A stretch of 64,000 nt of DNA from Beaufortia kweichowensis (taxonomy: Eukaryota > Chordata > Actinopteri > Cypriniformes > Gastromyzontidae). Made by a program: the position numbers and the translations under genes. The notes under the pieces were generated by a model. That model saw nothing but the letters and a program-made list of their open reading frames with translations, was not told the origin of the DNA and did not search any database. Positions 12,811-25,724 of this stretch are shown piece after piece (positions within the stretch are counted from its first letter, which is position 1; each line of letters opens with the position of its first letter). The stretch is taken from contig CM032809.1 in NCBI GenBank assembly GCA_019155185.1, forward strand, positions 3,591,621-3,655,620, given 5' to 3'.

Positions 12811-12905
12811 ATGTGGCTCAGCATGGCACTAACAATCCCAAGTCACGGGTTCGAAATGGAATCCTAAAGAATGCACATGAATACATTGAACAGAAGTGTA
12901 TACCA
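12811..12905 (+). mobile_element. tRNA-derived SINE, fragment
   Basis: A-box-like GTGGCTCAGCATGG is followed by B-box GGGTTCGAAATGG and then GAATGCACATGAATACATTG. This is the layout of cyprinid tRNA-derived SINEs. The tail is not resolved. Confidence 0.6.
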
Positions 12906-15900
12906 ATTAACAATTTTTTGTTGAATGATAAATTCAATGCAAAACATCATGCTTTTACCAGTGAATGTTGCAAAAATCTCCTATGTCAGCCAGCTATAAA
13001 ACTCAATCTCTATATTTCTATTCATCTATATAGCTGATCCCTCTTAATAACCCATTTGCAGAATCTGTTTGACAAAGACTTCTCTGGAAAGGAATGTCAA
13101 TTCTCAAAATGAAACTTCAAGGTTAACATCTATATTGGTTTTCAAATAGTTATTTTGGCTTAACCATACCAATTCCTTCAATGTTATGAGGAAATGTCAC
13201 GAGAGGGTGATCTATAAACCTGCAGCTATACAGATTCTTCCTTTTCAAGTCATGCTAATTCACAGCGTGCACTCTGAAGCTTTAACCCTTTCTCCATCAC
13301 AAAACATCGAGGTGTCACAATATACCCTACCGAACATAAACGAGAAAAGAGCCCAGTTCTTTTTATTTTGCCTTTTTTCTCTGCTCTACATTTATCGCTT
13401 CACCAGCATTCATTAACATCATACATATCAATTAGTTGCATGTACCCGCAACTGACAAGCCTTGCTTCCCTCAAAGGACTTTCACTGGGAAGGATTTTTA
13501 AATAAACTTAATTTTTCTGATTAAGAGGTTAATTATACTGATTCCTTCCCTTTCAAAACATTCAGGTCTTAATTCGACATCACCACGGGTCATGAAGCGA
13601 GTCCTGATTTTGAGTAGATATCAATCAGACACTCTCTTACAGCCAATGAAAGGGGAAGAATATCTGCATTTGTATACAGAACATCTTGTATATTTATCAA
13701 AAAACAACAGCAAATAACTAGCATGAACACTACTTACCATTACAAATTTAATCATATAGGAAACTTTAGTAAAATACTGAATGAATAATGAATACAGATA
13801 AATGATTAAATTGCACACAAACTTATACAATATCACAAATTAAATGTGTAATAACCATTTGCAGTCCAAATCAAGGAGTGTGGCGAACATGATTTAGACA
13901 GCTAATTCATTTTTCTATGATGTCAATGGAAAGGTCTGAGGTAATGATGTTGTCCGTCACCCTGTTTAATAAAGCCAAAAGACGTGTGGTCATATTGTTT
14001 CGCACAGCCATAAGCCTTATCAGGAATAGGGTGAGCAGCAGCCCCTGGCTTACCCAAGAGCCAATGAATCAAACCCTTTTGGACCTGACAGTTCGGTCCT
14101 GAGGGTCTTTTTTAAACCCACTATCACACAAAAGCAAGAATCTAACGCATGTGGACATTGAGGGAAATAATGAGCCATTTTGACTGGCTTTAAAATGACA
14201 CTGTAGGCACTGAAGGTGCGCTGAAGGTGAGGAGATCAATGGAAGGACATGCAAGTGTCGGTGCCCCCCTATCGCATCTCAGGACTGTCGCAGTGAGGGT
14301 TCGTTTTACAAAACTAGCACAACTTTGCTCCACATCATCATATTGCACTGCCGTAAATCTCTTAGCGCATGTTTATAGAGTAAGTCGCTTTGTTGTGTCT
14401 ACACAAACCGTTAGCCAAGGGGGCACTGTTAATTCTAAACACTACCTTTTCTGACCATTCAGCTCTATTGAAACTTAGCCAAGTCAGCTAGGCTACTTTT
14501 GGGTAATTGGGGGAAAGGGCATACTTTTGACATGTCCTTTAGTGTAACACGCTATATAAAAAAAAAACTATAGAAAACAGTGTCTTGCTATTTTTAGTAA
14601 TAATTACGTATACACCATGGAAGATTTGTACATTTAAAAATACATGTAACACTGTAGGACCATTTCAAAGAACTGGCACATGTCTAAAAATAACCATTTA
14701 AAAATAGACATTTTTTAAAGAAATGCTGACCTGTTACAGAAGACTTGCCATACACTTTGCCTACAATCTTGATGTTGGTTAACCTGTTAACTGCCACTGT
14801 TCCTCAGATGACTTTCACTAGTCACTTAAATATTTCATAGCTGAATTCTAATCAAGACAAACTATATATTGATGGAAAGGTCTAAGATTCACGAATAAAT
14901 ATTTGACAAATTTTCACAACAATAAACAAACTCAAAAAATACTAAAAACATTTTTAGTGTTAATGATATATATAAAAATAGCTCAAATTTAAACAAATTA
15001 AAAAAAAATTAAAATGTTAAAAAGTGTGACAGTTGTCAGGGTAAAACAAAAGTTAATTGACACATTTTTCCACATTTTGTCTTTCTGATCTAGGAGTGCA
15101 AGCTCGAAGTGCAATTTTCACCTTAAAAATCTTGTGCTCTCAATGGCAAGGTGTGAACTAATTTACTTCCAGACATTTTAAGAGTCTGTTAAACATAGAC
15201 AGTCTTGCATTTTGGTGTACAATCAATATTGATTCTGCACTTAAAATCCATCTTAATACAGAACAAGGGTTAAGACCTGAAACTATGAACCAATGATAAA
15301 TATGCATTAGTATACAATAGGCCTACAGTGATAAACAATTCCATGTATCCAGCACAGGAATGCCAACCGTGTGCTGAAGTATTCTTGCCACCGTAAGATC
15401 TGATGAGGTCTAAGCGGCAAAGGTACTTGAACAGGTACTTCCAAACCTTGACAGATCTATGATGAAATCTACATTGATAACTTGAGCTCAAAGCCTTTGC
15501 TCAGCTAAATGTATACCACCTTATCATCTGGAGCAGCATTTCACTGGTTTTGTCGGCTTACCGAAACCAGACTGTAATAGCAATAAGGTGCTCATGCACC
15601 ATGGAAATTAAAGACAACAAACTGCATAAAATCCTTTCACAGGCGATGACCACAAGCTCAGGTGCACCGACTAAACTGATGAACGCGAAAAAAGGTAGAA
15701 AAATAAATACCAAGCTGCCAAGTATCTTCCGCCTGGGGGGAGGAGGGGGAACGGTCCACACAAAATGCCTTTGAGCAAAACAGTCAATAAGAACATTGTT
15801 TGGACCCCTCTTGAGGATGTAATTCTAGTGGGGCCCCCTCACAGTATGCAGCAGCCTTTTTCAAAATTAGCAAAAAACACTCCAACCGCCTCTTATCAGA

Positions 15901-16439
15901 TGTGCCACACGCTAAAAAAATATTGTTTTCTCTTGGGTTATTTATACAGATTACCTAGATGAGACATTAGCGTGATTTCAACAGGGTCGGGCTCTGAGAA
16001 GTGCTTGGACCTTTTTCTCACCACACAATATGTATAAACTGCTTTAATTACACAGGATGGAGGTCTATTTCTATGCGACTAGTCAAAGTGGAAAAACTTC
16101 ACACATTATAAAAATCCTACGTGCGAAATCCTCATGCCAAAAGTTTAAGGAACGGCTATGAGGGTAAAAAAAGAACGGGAATTACCTGAAATAATTTACA
16201 TGTCAAATTCCAGTATTTACACATTTTGTTTTGCAGTAAAATAAACTACTAGAAAATAAAAATTTAAAAATCTCTCCATAGACAAACCCTTCATACTGTC
16301 ATCTATATCTGTAAAGGCATATAAAAATTCCTAAGGAGCCAAACTCCTCATATCAGCCTGCTATACTAAGCCACTGACTCCATAAAGGCCATAAATGAAG
16401 TACTGTCTCACTCTGGACGTGTCTGCAGAGCACGAATAA
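12906..16439. other. non-coding, presumed intron
   Basis: A+T-rich. No exon, RNA gene or repeat family recognised. A G-rich run lies at 15735-15752. Confidence 0.45.
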
Positions 16440-16680
16440 CGGAGCGCATATATCATTGATCAGAGTTTCTTTCTGAACGTCATCTCCCCCGATTATCAGC
16501 GAGTCCCTGTTGGCTGCGATCAATACCTGCATTCAAGCTGGAATTAGATTTCACTCTTACGTCTGTCAAGTGTTGGGCAGCCATTTGCGTGCATATGGAG
16601 CAAGTTGAGAGAACGTCCTCACTTACGTAAATGGCTGATGCATTTCGAGATCTTTTTTTCTAATTACACAGCCATCAAGG
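16440..16680. promoter_or_regulatory. candidate conserved non-coding element
   Basis: Balanced, repeat-free sequence with words such as CCCCGATTATCAGCGAG and GAATTAGATTTCAC, about 0.7 kb inside the putative first intron. No open frame with splice sites was found. Confidence 0.2.
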
Positions 16681-17317
16681 CTCATCCGTGTGCCCTCAAC
16701 ACAGTTCAGAAAAACCCTCGCACTGCCCCCAAAACAACCCGTTTAAACCCATAAGGCTTGAATATATCCAGCAGATCGATTTAAATGGCGTGTACAATTG
16801 GGTTTTTTTCATTGTGTCTGAGCTACTACTGCACTACTGTAGCCTCAGCCGGGAGGACGCGAGGCTTTCTCCGCCAATCTGGGTTAACCCCTAGAGACAC
16901 CAGATGAAACAATGAAAACCATTTCACGCGTATAAAATGTTGCTTTCGGGGCCAAACTTCCTAAAGTTGCTTCTAAACGTAACGGGCTTTTCGGCGAATC
17001 GCTCTTTAAAGTAAACCGCACGGTTTACAATACGCCACGGCGCTATCCTGAGATCATTTTAATAGTATTAGCCAGCCACTTTGAACCGCTGCGTGTTAGA
17101 AACGCTTCGCTTTCCACGCAAAAGCTGCTATGCTATTGTCTGGCTCCTCAGCAGTCTCTCAAAACCGTGCGTCCGTAATCCCTTTTAACAGTTTACCCCA
17201 TTCATTTACGTCAATGGACGCCCGAATCGCGTTTCCTTGACTATTATAAACCATATCGCTCGTAAATACCCATCCGAGCCGATACCGGCTAGGCCCCACT
17301 TGAATCCCCGGGCTCAC

Positions 17318-17395
17318 CTGACTCGCCTTTACCCTTCAGGTTCCTCTGGCTCCGGGTTCACTCTCCGATCCTGAAGCGCTGCTGTAGCTCCTCAC
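17318..17395 (-). other. putative non-coding first exon of an unidentified leftward gene
   Basis: The minus strand shows GAGTCAG followed by donor GTGAGC (junction 17318/17317), in a CpG-rich block, with stops in all frames upstream. The exon would therefore be 5' UTR. The right boundary is set from the CCAAT boxes and is approximate. I could not find the next exon anywhere in 1-17.3 kb, so the first intron would reach at least 17 kb. Confidence 0.45.
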
Positions 17396-17500
17396 GACCA
17401 GTCCCCGGCACCGGCAGGCAACACAAAAGCGCTGATTGGGCCTCGGCGAGCGCTCATCCCCTTGGTCTCTGCCCAGACAGACGGGTTATTGGTCGGCGGC
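17396..17500 (-). promoter_or_regulatory. CpG-rich promoter with two minus-strand CCAAT boxes
   Basis: CCAAT appears on the minus strand at 17439-17435 (CCAATCAGCG) and 17492-17488 (CCAATAACCC), about 50 bases apart within a CpG-dense region spanning about 17.0-17.7 kb. This spacing upstream of the donor at 17317 fits a TATA-less housekeeping-type promoter. A divergent rightward start is also possible. Confidence 0.5.
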
Positions 17501-17699
17501 TGTGTCGGAGACGCGCCCCTATTCAGGTGTATGTTGTTGTCTGTGTCTGGAGGGGAGGGGACAAGAAGCTCTGAAATGATGGGAACTAAATGGGTTGTTA
17601 TGCGCGTCGTGTCGGCAGCACAAGGCGAGCTTACTACACTGACAGATAAATTGTGGACAGCCATATTAACTCCCTCTTCATTCCGTCAGGGGCGATCGA

Positions 17700-20600
17700 C
17701 TGGAGCCTTTTGAGGAACATTGTGGTCTGAAACCGTCGCGGTTTTATATAACGTTTTGACATTCTTCGAGTCGTTCCCAAAACTTACAGACCGACAAAAC
17801 ACAGAGTACTCTTTTTGCAATAACAGATATGTGGTTTTAAAGGATTTGTTTCTTTTAGGCCGCATACTATTTAGGTGGTTTTGCGAAATTTGTTTTGTCG
17901 TTGTACGCACCATTAAGGTTTATACCATTTTTATTATAATAATAAAAAACATTTTATAGGAATATGACCAGCGTTCGGTCCAGTTGTTTTCTGCACCAAG
18001 ACGCAGCACATCAATTCGAAGCGCACGTCAAAATGTAAATCGCTTAGTTTCTATGCTTTTATTTATAATTAATTATAAGATAAACGGACGGGACATTGAG
18101 CAATACGAATCTCTTGACCTACTTACACCAGTAAATCATCATGCATTGTTGCAACCAAGGTGTGAAACTCTGTTTTTAACTGAATATTGGATTATAAAAC
18201 GAAATAAATCGCTATTATCGTTTGCATGCAATCATTGTTTCATGCAGCGTTCTCCTCCATCCGTCGGTGATCCCGGTTGTTGTTTACAGTCACAGCAATG
18301 ATACTGTATTTCTCTCGTCACATACTGTACTAGGGTATATGAGACGGAAGCGGCTTTGTCCCGTCAGTAGCAGGAGGAGCTGCTCTACGGTTAACTAAAC
18401 CTCGTTTTGTGTTTATAGACATGAGGATTACTGACCAATGGTGACATTTGTCCACCATAAACCCGCAAATCGTTTCAACTGAAGCCGTGTATGTATTGAT
18501 CTTTACATAGAAGCCTTTTATTGTTTGTCAACACTGGAGCTGAGACATCTAGCGGTGGTTTGTGTTGTTTACAAGATTTACAAGGCTGAAAGTAGCTGAG
18601 TGAGTCACTGCAATATGGAGTACATTAATAACTCACAGCTGTCTGCACCTACTGTAGCAGACATTACAAACCAATGTTAAAATCAAACGCATATACAGAA
18701 TATTTATACATCCAGAACGTTTATACATCCACCTTTTAGTTCAGCGTTTCTTAAAAAATGCAAAACGAATCTGTTTTCAGTAGCATTTCTATGGGTAGGG
18801 TATTTAAAACCACGCAAGTTATAATCTTTAAAAAATAACCTTTTTTCTAATGATTTCTTCTTATTTCTACTGTGAATGTTAGTAGTAGTAGTAAAAATTC
18901 ATGATGGGACAAACATTTTGTTACACAGCAGCAGTATTTTATTTGAATCAGGTGATGGTGGTTTAACTTCTTCTGTGTTTTGTGTTTCTCAGAACAGGTT
19001 TCATGTGTAATTCATTTCAATTAGGAGAGCCTGTTGGATTTAAGAGTACAGATTAGCGCTAAATATTGCATGCAGAGATTCTCTGAGATTATCCAGCATT
19101 CCCTCCATGGATTGGCTATTTGCACCATCATGCTGTAATCCAATGAATACAAACACTCACTTTATAAAATATAAACAACTAACATTTTCATAGGTTCAGT
19201 GACTAAAGCTATATTTCAACTTGTTTAGTCTCTCTCTCTCTCTCTCTCTCACTCACTCACTCACTCACTGTAAAGGGTTTTTACAGTCACATGGTGTCAT
19301 GTGGCAAGTGTATGAGTGCAGAGTCACATGTACTGTAACTTCTGAACCGGGTTCTCATAAAAACCTTAAATCTAAAGTACATTTTTGAGTATCCAGTCAG
19401 GTCTGCATGTTCCTTTGATTTAAGACTAAAACATTTCTTGTACATGAAGTGGCAAAAAACATGTTGCCTAAACTTGTATGAACCCTGTGAGCGTTATGTA
19501 CATGATATTAGAATGACTGAATTAGTATGACCTGCCTAATGTTTTAATATTGGTGCATGCCTTGTTTAAGCTTCACTGTCATTCTGATGTTTCCAGTATT
19601 TCCACATTAGAAATGTGCAAAAACAAGACAATAAAAAACATACAATAAAATTGTTTGTAAATCAGTTTTGTAAATTCCACCTAAAATCTAACTGGACAAG
19701 TCAGCATGGAGTCTGCAAGAATAAAACTAAGCAGACTAAGCGGTTTAACTTGTGATTAAAAATTTAAGACTTGTAAATAAGGGTACAAAAACAAAACAAA
19801 ACAACCATGTTTGTGATGCCATACATATGTAGAGAAAGCAAAAAATTAAAAATGCTTGTCGAGACATTCATATTCATGATAATTCATATTCTTTTCCATC
19901 AAGTATATTATTCCAAACAATTATACTTAAAACTGTTATAATGCCATGCTTGATTTATAATCACAAAAATTTTGTTCATCGATATAATTTGACAGATTAT
20001 TTTTCATTAGGAAGTTAGGAAGACTGTAAACAGCGAGTAATTAAGCTTCATGTTAATGAGTTACAGTTCAGTAAAGTTGAATAGCATTAGGTAGATACAA
20101 CTGGAGAACTGATTTCTTGGTGTGTGAGTTTATTTAAATTAATTTATTTGAGAGTCTAAATGTTGATTAAGTAGAACACCTGAAAATCTACATTCAACAT
20201 CAAATTAAGTGCATACAAGCATTAGGCTATTAATATTAGAAAACTGTTTAACGTCAATACTAGATAAAGACAGCATAAAATCCTTAAGCGCACACACAGG
20301 AGAGATGTTATATAAACACTTAAAGTGCATACTACATAATCTCATGAATGTTATGCAATTCTCAGCTAAGACTACAGTACACACACATGGCTGGTTAGCA
20401 TACAAGGTGAAGAGAGGGATTGTATAAAAAGGTCATTATGTTATAGACAACATGAGAACAATTGTTACTTTTTAACCTTTTGTTAAGGTGTGATAGTCTT
20501 TACAGATTCAAAATTAAATGTCATAACTATAACAGTATATGAAGACAAATAACATCCCTCACATCTCAGATGTGGAGTGAAAGGAAGTTTTTTGTTATTG

Positions 20601-21639
20601 CTCTATTTTATTGAATGTTACATATTCAGATTTGTCTAAACACAATAAAACATCTCAGCACACACACAGAAACAGTGTAGAATCTCTTTTCATCTCAAAA
20701 TTAGGAGTGACACATTTTAAATCCAGAAGGCATTATTTGTATCTGCAAAGAGACCTCTCTTGGTAAACTGGGAGATTTAAATGAGCAAAGATGTGGTAAC
20801 CATATTCTACCAGCAGAGGGCAATACAGCATCAGGAGTGAGACACACTGGGACTGCAAATATTTTCTGAGGAAAAAGTCCAGTAAATGCGATAACACGTG
20901 GTTAATTATACATTTGCAGCTTTAAATTGTATATATGATTTATAATTAATGTAAATACGTGAGAGTTTCTACTTCATAAACTCACATCAAGGCTACTATT
21001 GGCGTCCTCATGGTGTAATAAACCAATACATGAACATTACACAATTAACTTTCTAAATTTGGATCTGTTTGGATATTAGCGATTGCTAAATACATTAAAG
21101 GTAATTGCGAGATCTCGGTGTTGCCAAGACTAGCAGTATTAATCTTAGGTATTCTATACCATCACCATAGGAACACTGACAAATTAAACACTTTGCATTC
21201 ATTTAAAAAAAAAGAATGAATTCTTCATCATTTCATTATTATTTTCGATTGATTTGATCACCAGAGCATATAAAGAATGGGGCGTGATCATCAACCGCAT
21301 AACGTTTAACCCCAAACCCAGTTAACCTTGAAAAGATGCAACACAGAGATGAAACTGCAAATGGAAAATGCTCATCAAGCCTCTGTTTGTAATTAAAATG
21401 TCTACGAAGGCAAATTGAAAAGGCTGTTACATGTTAAATACCTCAATTAAACGTGTGTAATACAAGAGAAGGGTTAACACAATTGACTTACAAAATTGGC
21501 TCGTTTTATAACATTTAGCACAGGGAAAACAAAAATCCAGTAACTACCTGTGCAGTTAACCAGACCGTTTGTCAGAGAATCCAATTAAGGTTGCTAAGAA
21601 TAATTATTAGTGAGCCATGCTATTTCCAAGAAATAGGTT
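17700..21639. other. intergenic, no gene seen
   Basis: Between the CpG-rich promoter at 17.4 kb and gnrhr. A moderately CpG-bearing stretch up to about 18.4 kb could hold a divergent transcript. The rest is A+T-rich with one microsatellite. Confidence 0.5.
19229..19269. repeat. microsatellite (TC)n then (ACTC)n
   Basis: About eleven TC units are followed by four to five ACTC units. Confidence 0.95.
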
Positions 21640-21800
21640 TCTCCAGTTAACCATGGTTTTACTACAAAAACATAACTACAATAGTTAAACCATGGTAACC
21701 ACAAATTAACCATGGATTAACGATTGTATTAGTAAACCTGTGGTTATACAAATGATAACAAATTCGTCAAAATAAAATTATCTATGGTTAATAACTGTAA
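21640..21800. repeat. 'AACCATGG'-rich miniature repeat
   Basis: Multiple copies of AACCATGG / CCATGGTT and TACTACA-type words lie in mirrored order, for example AGTTAACCATGGTTTTACTA and AAACCATGGTAACCAC. This resembles a common teleost non-autonomous DNA element. Confidence 0.5.
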
Positions 21801-22099
21801 AGGTTATAGACGTTTTTGGGGTTAATGCTGAACAGCAAAACTAATCTGCATTTTATTCAACACCACCCTAAAGTTTTGACATCCTCAGACTGTAAATCCA
21901 TTCAGTGTAACAGCTATGGAGTGACGCTGAGGTTTCATCACTGTGCTGGATTGCAGTTTTATGCAGTCTGGGTGAAGGTGAAGGGCTGGTGGGTGGTCTA
22001 GAGACAGTGCTGGAGATGATACCGGCATTGGATACTCCTTAGCACCTGGACAGCGACGTTTACCGTGACGTGCCATTTTCGCCAAAAGTGCGACTAAAC

Positions 22100-22476
22100 C
22101 TTATTTTAGCCTCTTAAAAACATCCATAATATCCTAAAGCTTCAAGCTATCAAACTTTCCCCAGGAGATCAACGTTACCACCCCGATGAGTGAATTATCC
22201 TTGACTGCGGCAAACTGTAACAGGAGTCCACCGGTGCTGTCAAGCTCGTGCAGGGATGGAAGCGAAAAAGCTCCGCGATTTAGACAAGACTTCTCATGGA
22301 TTTACTTGTTTATCAACTCCGTGCTTATCCTGATGATCTGAAATCGGACTGTTGAATACACTGCATTTTATCCTTTGGTGCAGCATCGTGTCTAATATGT
22401 AAATGATTTTACACCGAAGCGACATTTGTGACAAGATTACGTTAATGGATTAATCAATAAACATTACATCACACAG
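22100..22476 (+). other. gnrhr: putative non-coding first exon (5' UTR) of gnrhr
   Basis: The sequence ends in a near-consensus donor (ACACAG then GTAAGT, junction 22476/22477) and is richer in G+C than its flanks. The next suitable acceptor is at 25198, directly before the receptor ATG. The 2.7-kb intron between them has no coding content. The left boundary is a guess because no clear TATA box or start site is visible. Several short upstream ATGs are followed by stops. Confidence 0.6.
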
Positions 22477-25198
22477 GTAAGTCAACTATATGTATATTTA
22501 AAATCATACGCACTAAGCTATTGAATACTTTTATGATAATTAGCTTACTTAGAGCTCGTTGAGAATTGTGCGCAAAACCTTAACATAAAGGCAAATGATT
22601 GTTTCAAAATCTTATAAACTGCATATCTAGACATCATTTTTGAGCATCACAGGCACGTGTAGCTTTTCTGAGTCACCTGCTCAAAATTGGAGTCTGAAAA
22701 CAGCAAACACTAGACCGTATGATACCCAGAAATGCTGTCAGTGATGATGAGCATATAATTTATTTACAGTTGTATATTATAAATTATTATATTATAAAAC
22801 TCACTGGGTTTTAAGAAACCTAGTCTAAAAGTTTGGTACTACTTCAGTGATTCTGAAATCACTTAAGCTGGTCTGGTTTATATTGCTATAAATAGACCAT
22901 ACTAAAAGATGCAGAGGAGTCTTTGGGCAATCCTGGGTGTAGCAGTTTGTACATGAGCTTTATAAGATGACAGAAAGAAAACGGTACTTTGATGCTGAAC
23001 GCACATAAAAAACTTGTGTCTATAACACAGATTTCAGACACATGAGAAAAGTGATGGCTTTAATTAGTGCCACTAATAAAACATGCTGAACACTGTGCAA
23101 ATGATAAAACGTTAATATATTCATAGACGGACACAGAATACATAGTAATTTACATATATTCAAGTTGAGTTGCTAACATCTAGAATGTGAAGGAAAAGCA
23201 TTACTGTATAAAATTAATTCATTTCTATTTCCTATTTTTTACCTTCTATTCTCTTTGTCATGTGTCAGACAAAATTCTAAAAAGTTGTTTTAACTATGGC
23301 CTTCGTGGAAAATATCAGCCTTACATTAATCTGCCATTACTTTTTAACAGTCCTATCTTAATCAGATAATTTAATTAAGTCATTTGTGTAGTGGTGAAAT
23401 AGTGGTATAAACACAATTATTATTATTATTTAGCTTGTTTAAGTGACGTTTTAAGACTTAACCTGCACTGACTTAACACGATCCTACAGTGCAGATCTCT
23501 CAGTGCAGATCTTTTAATTGAAGGTGCATCTCAACACCCACAACAACTGAACTGCATCATTAATAAATCATTAAGGTTGCTGGAAAAGAGCTTGTTCAAG
23601 GAGAAGACAATTAAAACATTCTAGGGGTAGACTGCATTTTAACATATCTTTTATTAGATTTGCATATTCATAAAATCATCACTTCCAAAGAGTTATGATG
23701 GCTAACACTTTTCGCTGCATATATTTGCATAATGTTTATCTACATTAAGAGGCAGGAGAGCTAAGCTGTCATAATTCCAGGAGGAAGATACCTGCCATCA
23801 CTCAGATGATCTATTAGAGATACAGAAAGGCAGCAATGTAAAGATGCATCTTTTACACCAGCTGCAAGCTGTCACTCAAATTAATAGCGCAGAGATATAA
23901 GACATAGTAACAATTCTCATTTGGTTAATTTATTCCAACAAAATGCATTTCCTTCTGCACTTCTTTTAACACGCCTATAGATTTCTACAAAAACAATGCC
24001 TCTACTAGGTAATACATTTGTTACATTTTGGTGGATATTATTCATGTCAGCCCTGAACAACAATTCCATTGATTCTGTACAAGAGAAAACTATAGTGCTA
24101 AAACACTGCATTGACTAGGAAGAGGTGCAAATATAACAGAGGTTGATGCAGCAGTCGTGTCTACCGTCGCCTCATGCTGTTTTCCTGAACAAGAGCTATA
24201 CAAGAGATCATATCAGTTTTAAACACAGAGAAACACTGACAACCATTTGTTAACCTGATAGGCCATTTATCTCTGAACAAAAGGTTTGGCAGCAACTCTG
24301 AACGATTAAAACATAATTTGTTTTTCTGCCATAATAATGTTGTCAAGAATGTAAACTATACATTAATCCATCCAATTTCAATCACTTAAAGGGAATGTTC
24401 ATCCAAAAATGAAAATTCATTGATCATCATCATCATCATTTACTCATCCTCACATACATTCCAAACCTGTATGGCGTTCTGACCTAAACAAACCAAAATA
24501 TATTTTAAAGGTCCTTAGTACCCAAACAATATGATACCCATTGACTTCCATTGTATGGACAAAAGGCCACCAAGAGACATTTCTCAAAATACCTCATATA
24601 CATGTTTTGTTTTATTGAACAACATAAGGGTGTATAAATGATGGGAATTTTTTTTACTCAGCACTGGAGATCATGTTTATTTAAATCTGAATAAAAAAGT
24701 AAAGATCTTTTATCAAGAAGGATGGTAGGTAGTTAAAACATTCACATTTACTTTACAGTGAATCAAAAGCACAACTTTTTATATTTCATCTCATAATCTG
24801 AGCACAGACTGCTGATTGCTTTCAGAGAGTTATATATAGACCTTTAAAGAACCTCTGAGGTGCAATCTATCTCCCTGCCACTTAACCAGTGTGGATCCTT
24901 ATCCTGTGGAAAAACGCCTCTGGCTAAAGTCCCCTGTCTCTCGAAAATGGACACACGATATTACAGTGTATGAGAAAGGGGCAATGGGTATTGAGATATA
25001 CTGTCATTATGTGACTAATGCATCAGTGGAATTTGCCCGGTGACAGTAGGATTTGGGTTTCTTGAAGATGTGCACTGGACACGGTCTGAAATTTACAAGA
25101 ATGTCATGCGGTGTGCATGAAGAACTAAGACCATGTCATACAGAAATGTTGTATAAAAAGCTTTTTGTTATAGTAAATGAGTTTGTTTCCATTCACAG
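22477..25198 (+). other. gnrhr: first intron of gnrhr
   Basis: A+T-rich, non-coding. It contains one short 'GGATAGTTCACC'-type element. GTAAGT at the left end and TTCCATTCACAG at the right. Confidence 0.6.
24388..24652 (+). mobile_element. short non-autonomous element of the teleost 'GGATAGTTCACCCAAAAATG' type
   Basis: Begins AAAGGGAATGTTCATCCAAA and includes CATTTACTCATCCTCA, TTCCAAACCTGTATGGCG and CCATTGACTTCCATTGTATG. It ends near AGGGTGTATAAATGATGGGA, a partial inverse of the start. This family is very common in cyprinid genomes. Confidence 0.75.
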
Positions 25199-25199
25199 G

Positions 25200-25724
25200 A
25201 TGTCAGGAAACGTGTCCCTCCTATCCGTAGCTGCCACAAGCATCTGGGAAAATACGTCCGACGTCTCCCGCCCTCATTTCCCTCCGGACTGGGAAGCACC
25301 CACGTTCACCGTAGCCGCTCGCTTCCGAGTGGTGGCCACATTAGTGCTCTTCGTCTTCGCAGCGATCAGTAACCTCTCTGTCCTGATCAGCGTTACCAAA
25401 GGACGAGGACGCCACCTGGCCTCGCACCTGCGGCCTCTCATTGCCAGCCTAGCTTCTGCCGACCTGGTCATGACCTTTGTGGTCATGCCGCTCGATGCTG
25501 TTTGGAATATCACGGTGCAGTGGTATGCTGGCGATGTCATGTGCAAGCTGCTTTGCTTTCTGAAGCTCTTTGCCATGCATTCCTCAGCGTTCATCTTGGT
25601 GGTGGTTAGTCTGGACAGGCATCATGCCATTCTGCACCCGCTGGAAGCTCTAGATGCCGGCCGGAGAAACAGAAGGATGTTGCTGGCAGCCTGGATCCTC
25701 AGCATACTGTTCGCTTCTCCGCAG
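25200..25724 (+). CDS. gnrhr: gnrhr coding exon 1
   Basis: Encodes residues 1-175: N-terminus, TM1 to TM4. The exon itself begins at 25199 after acceptor TTCCATTCACAG. It ends in phase 0 with CAG before donor GTAATT at 25725. Confidence 0.95.

Noticed and set aside
12811..12905. A functional tRNA gene on the plus strand
   Set aside because: Internal boxes are present, but acceptor-stem pairing is absent and SINE-type sequence follows the B box.
25053..25199. In-frame N-terminal extension of the GnRH receptor from an upstream ATG
   Set aside because: A good acceptor (TTCCATTCACAG) lies directly before the internal ATG. The extension has no signal-peptide character and a suitable 5' UTR exon with a strong donor exists upstream.
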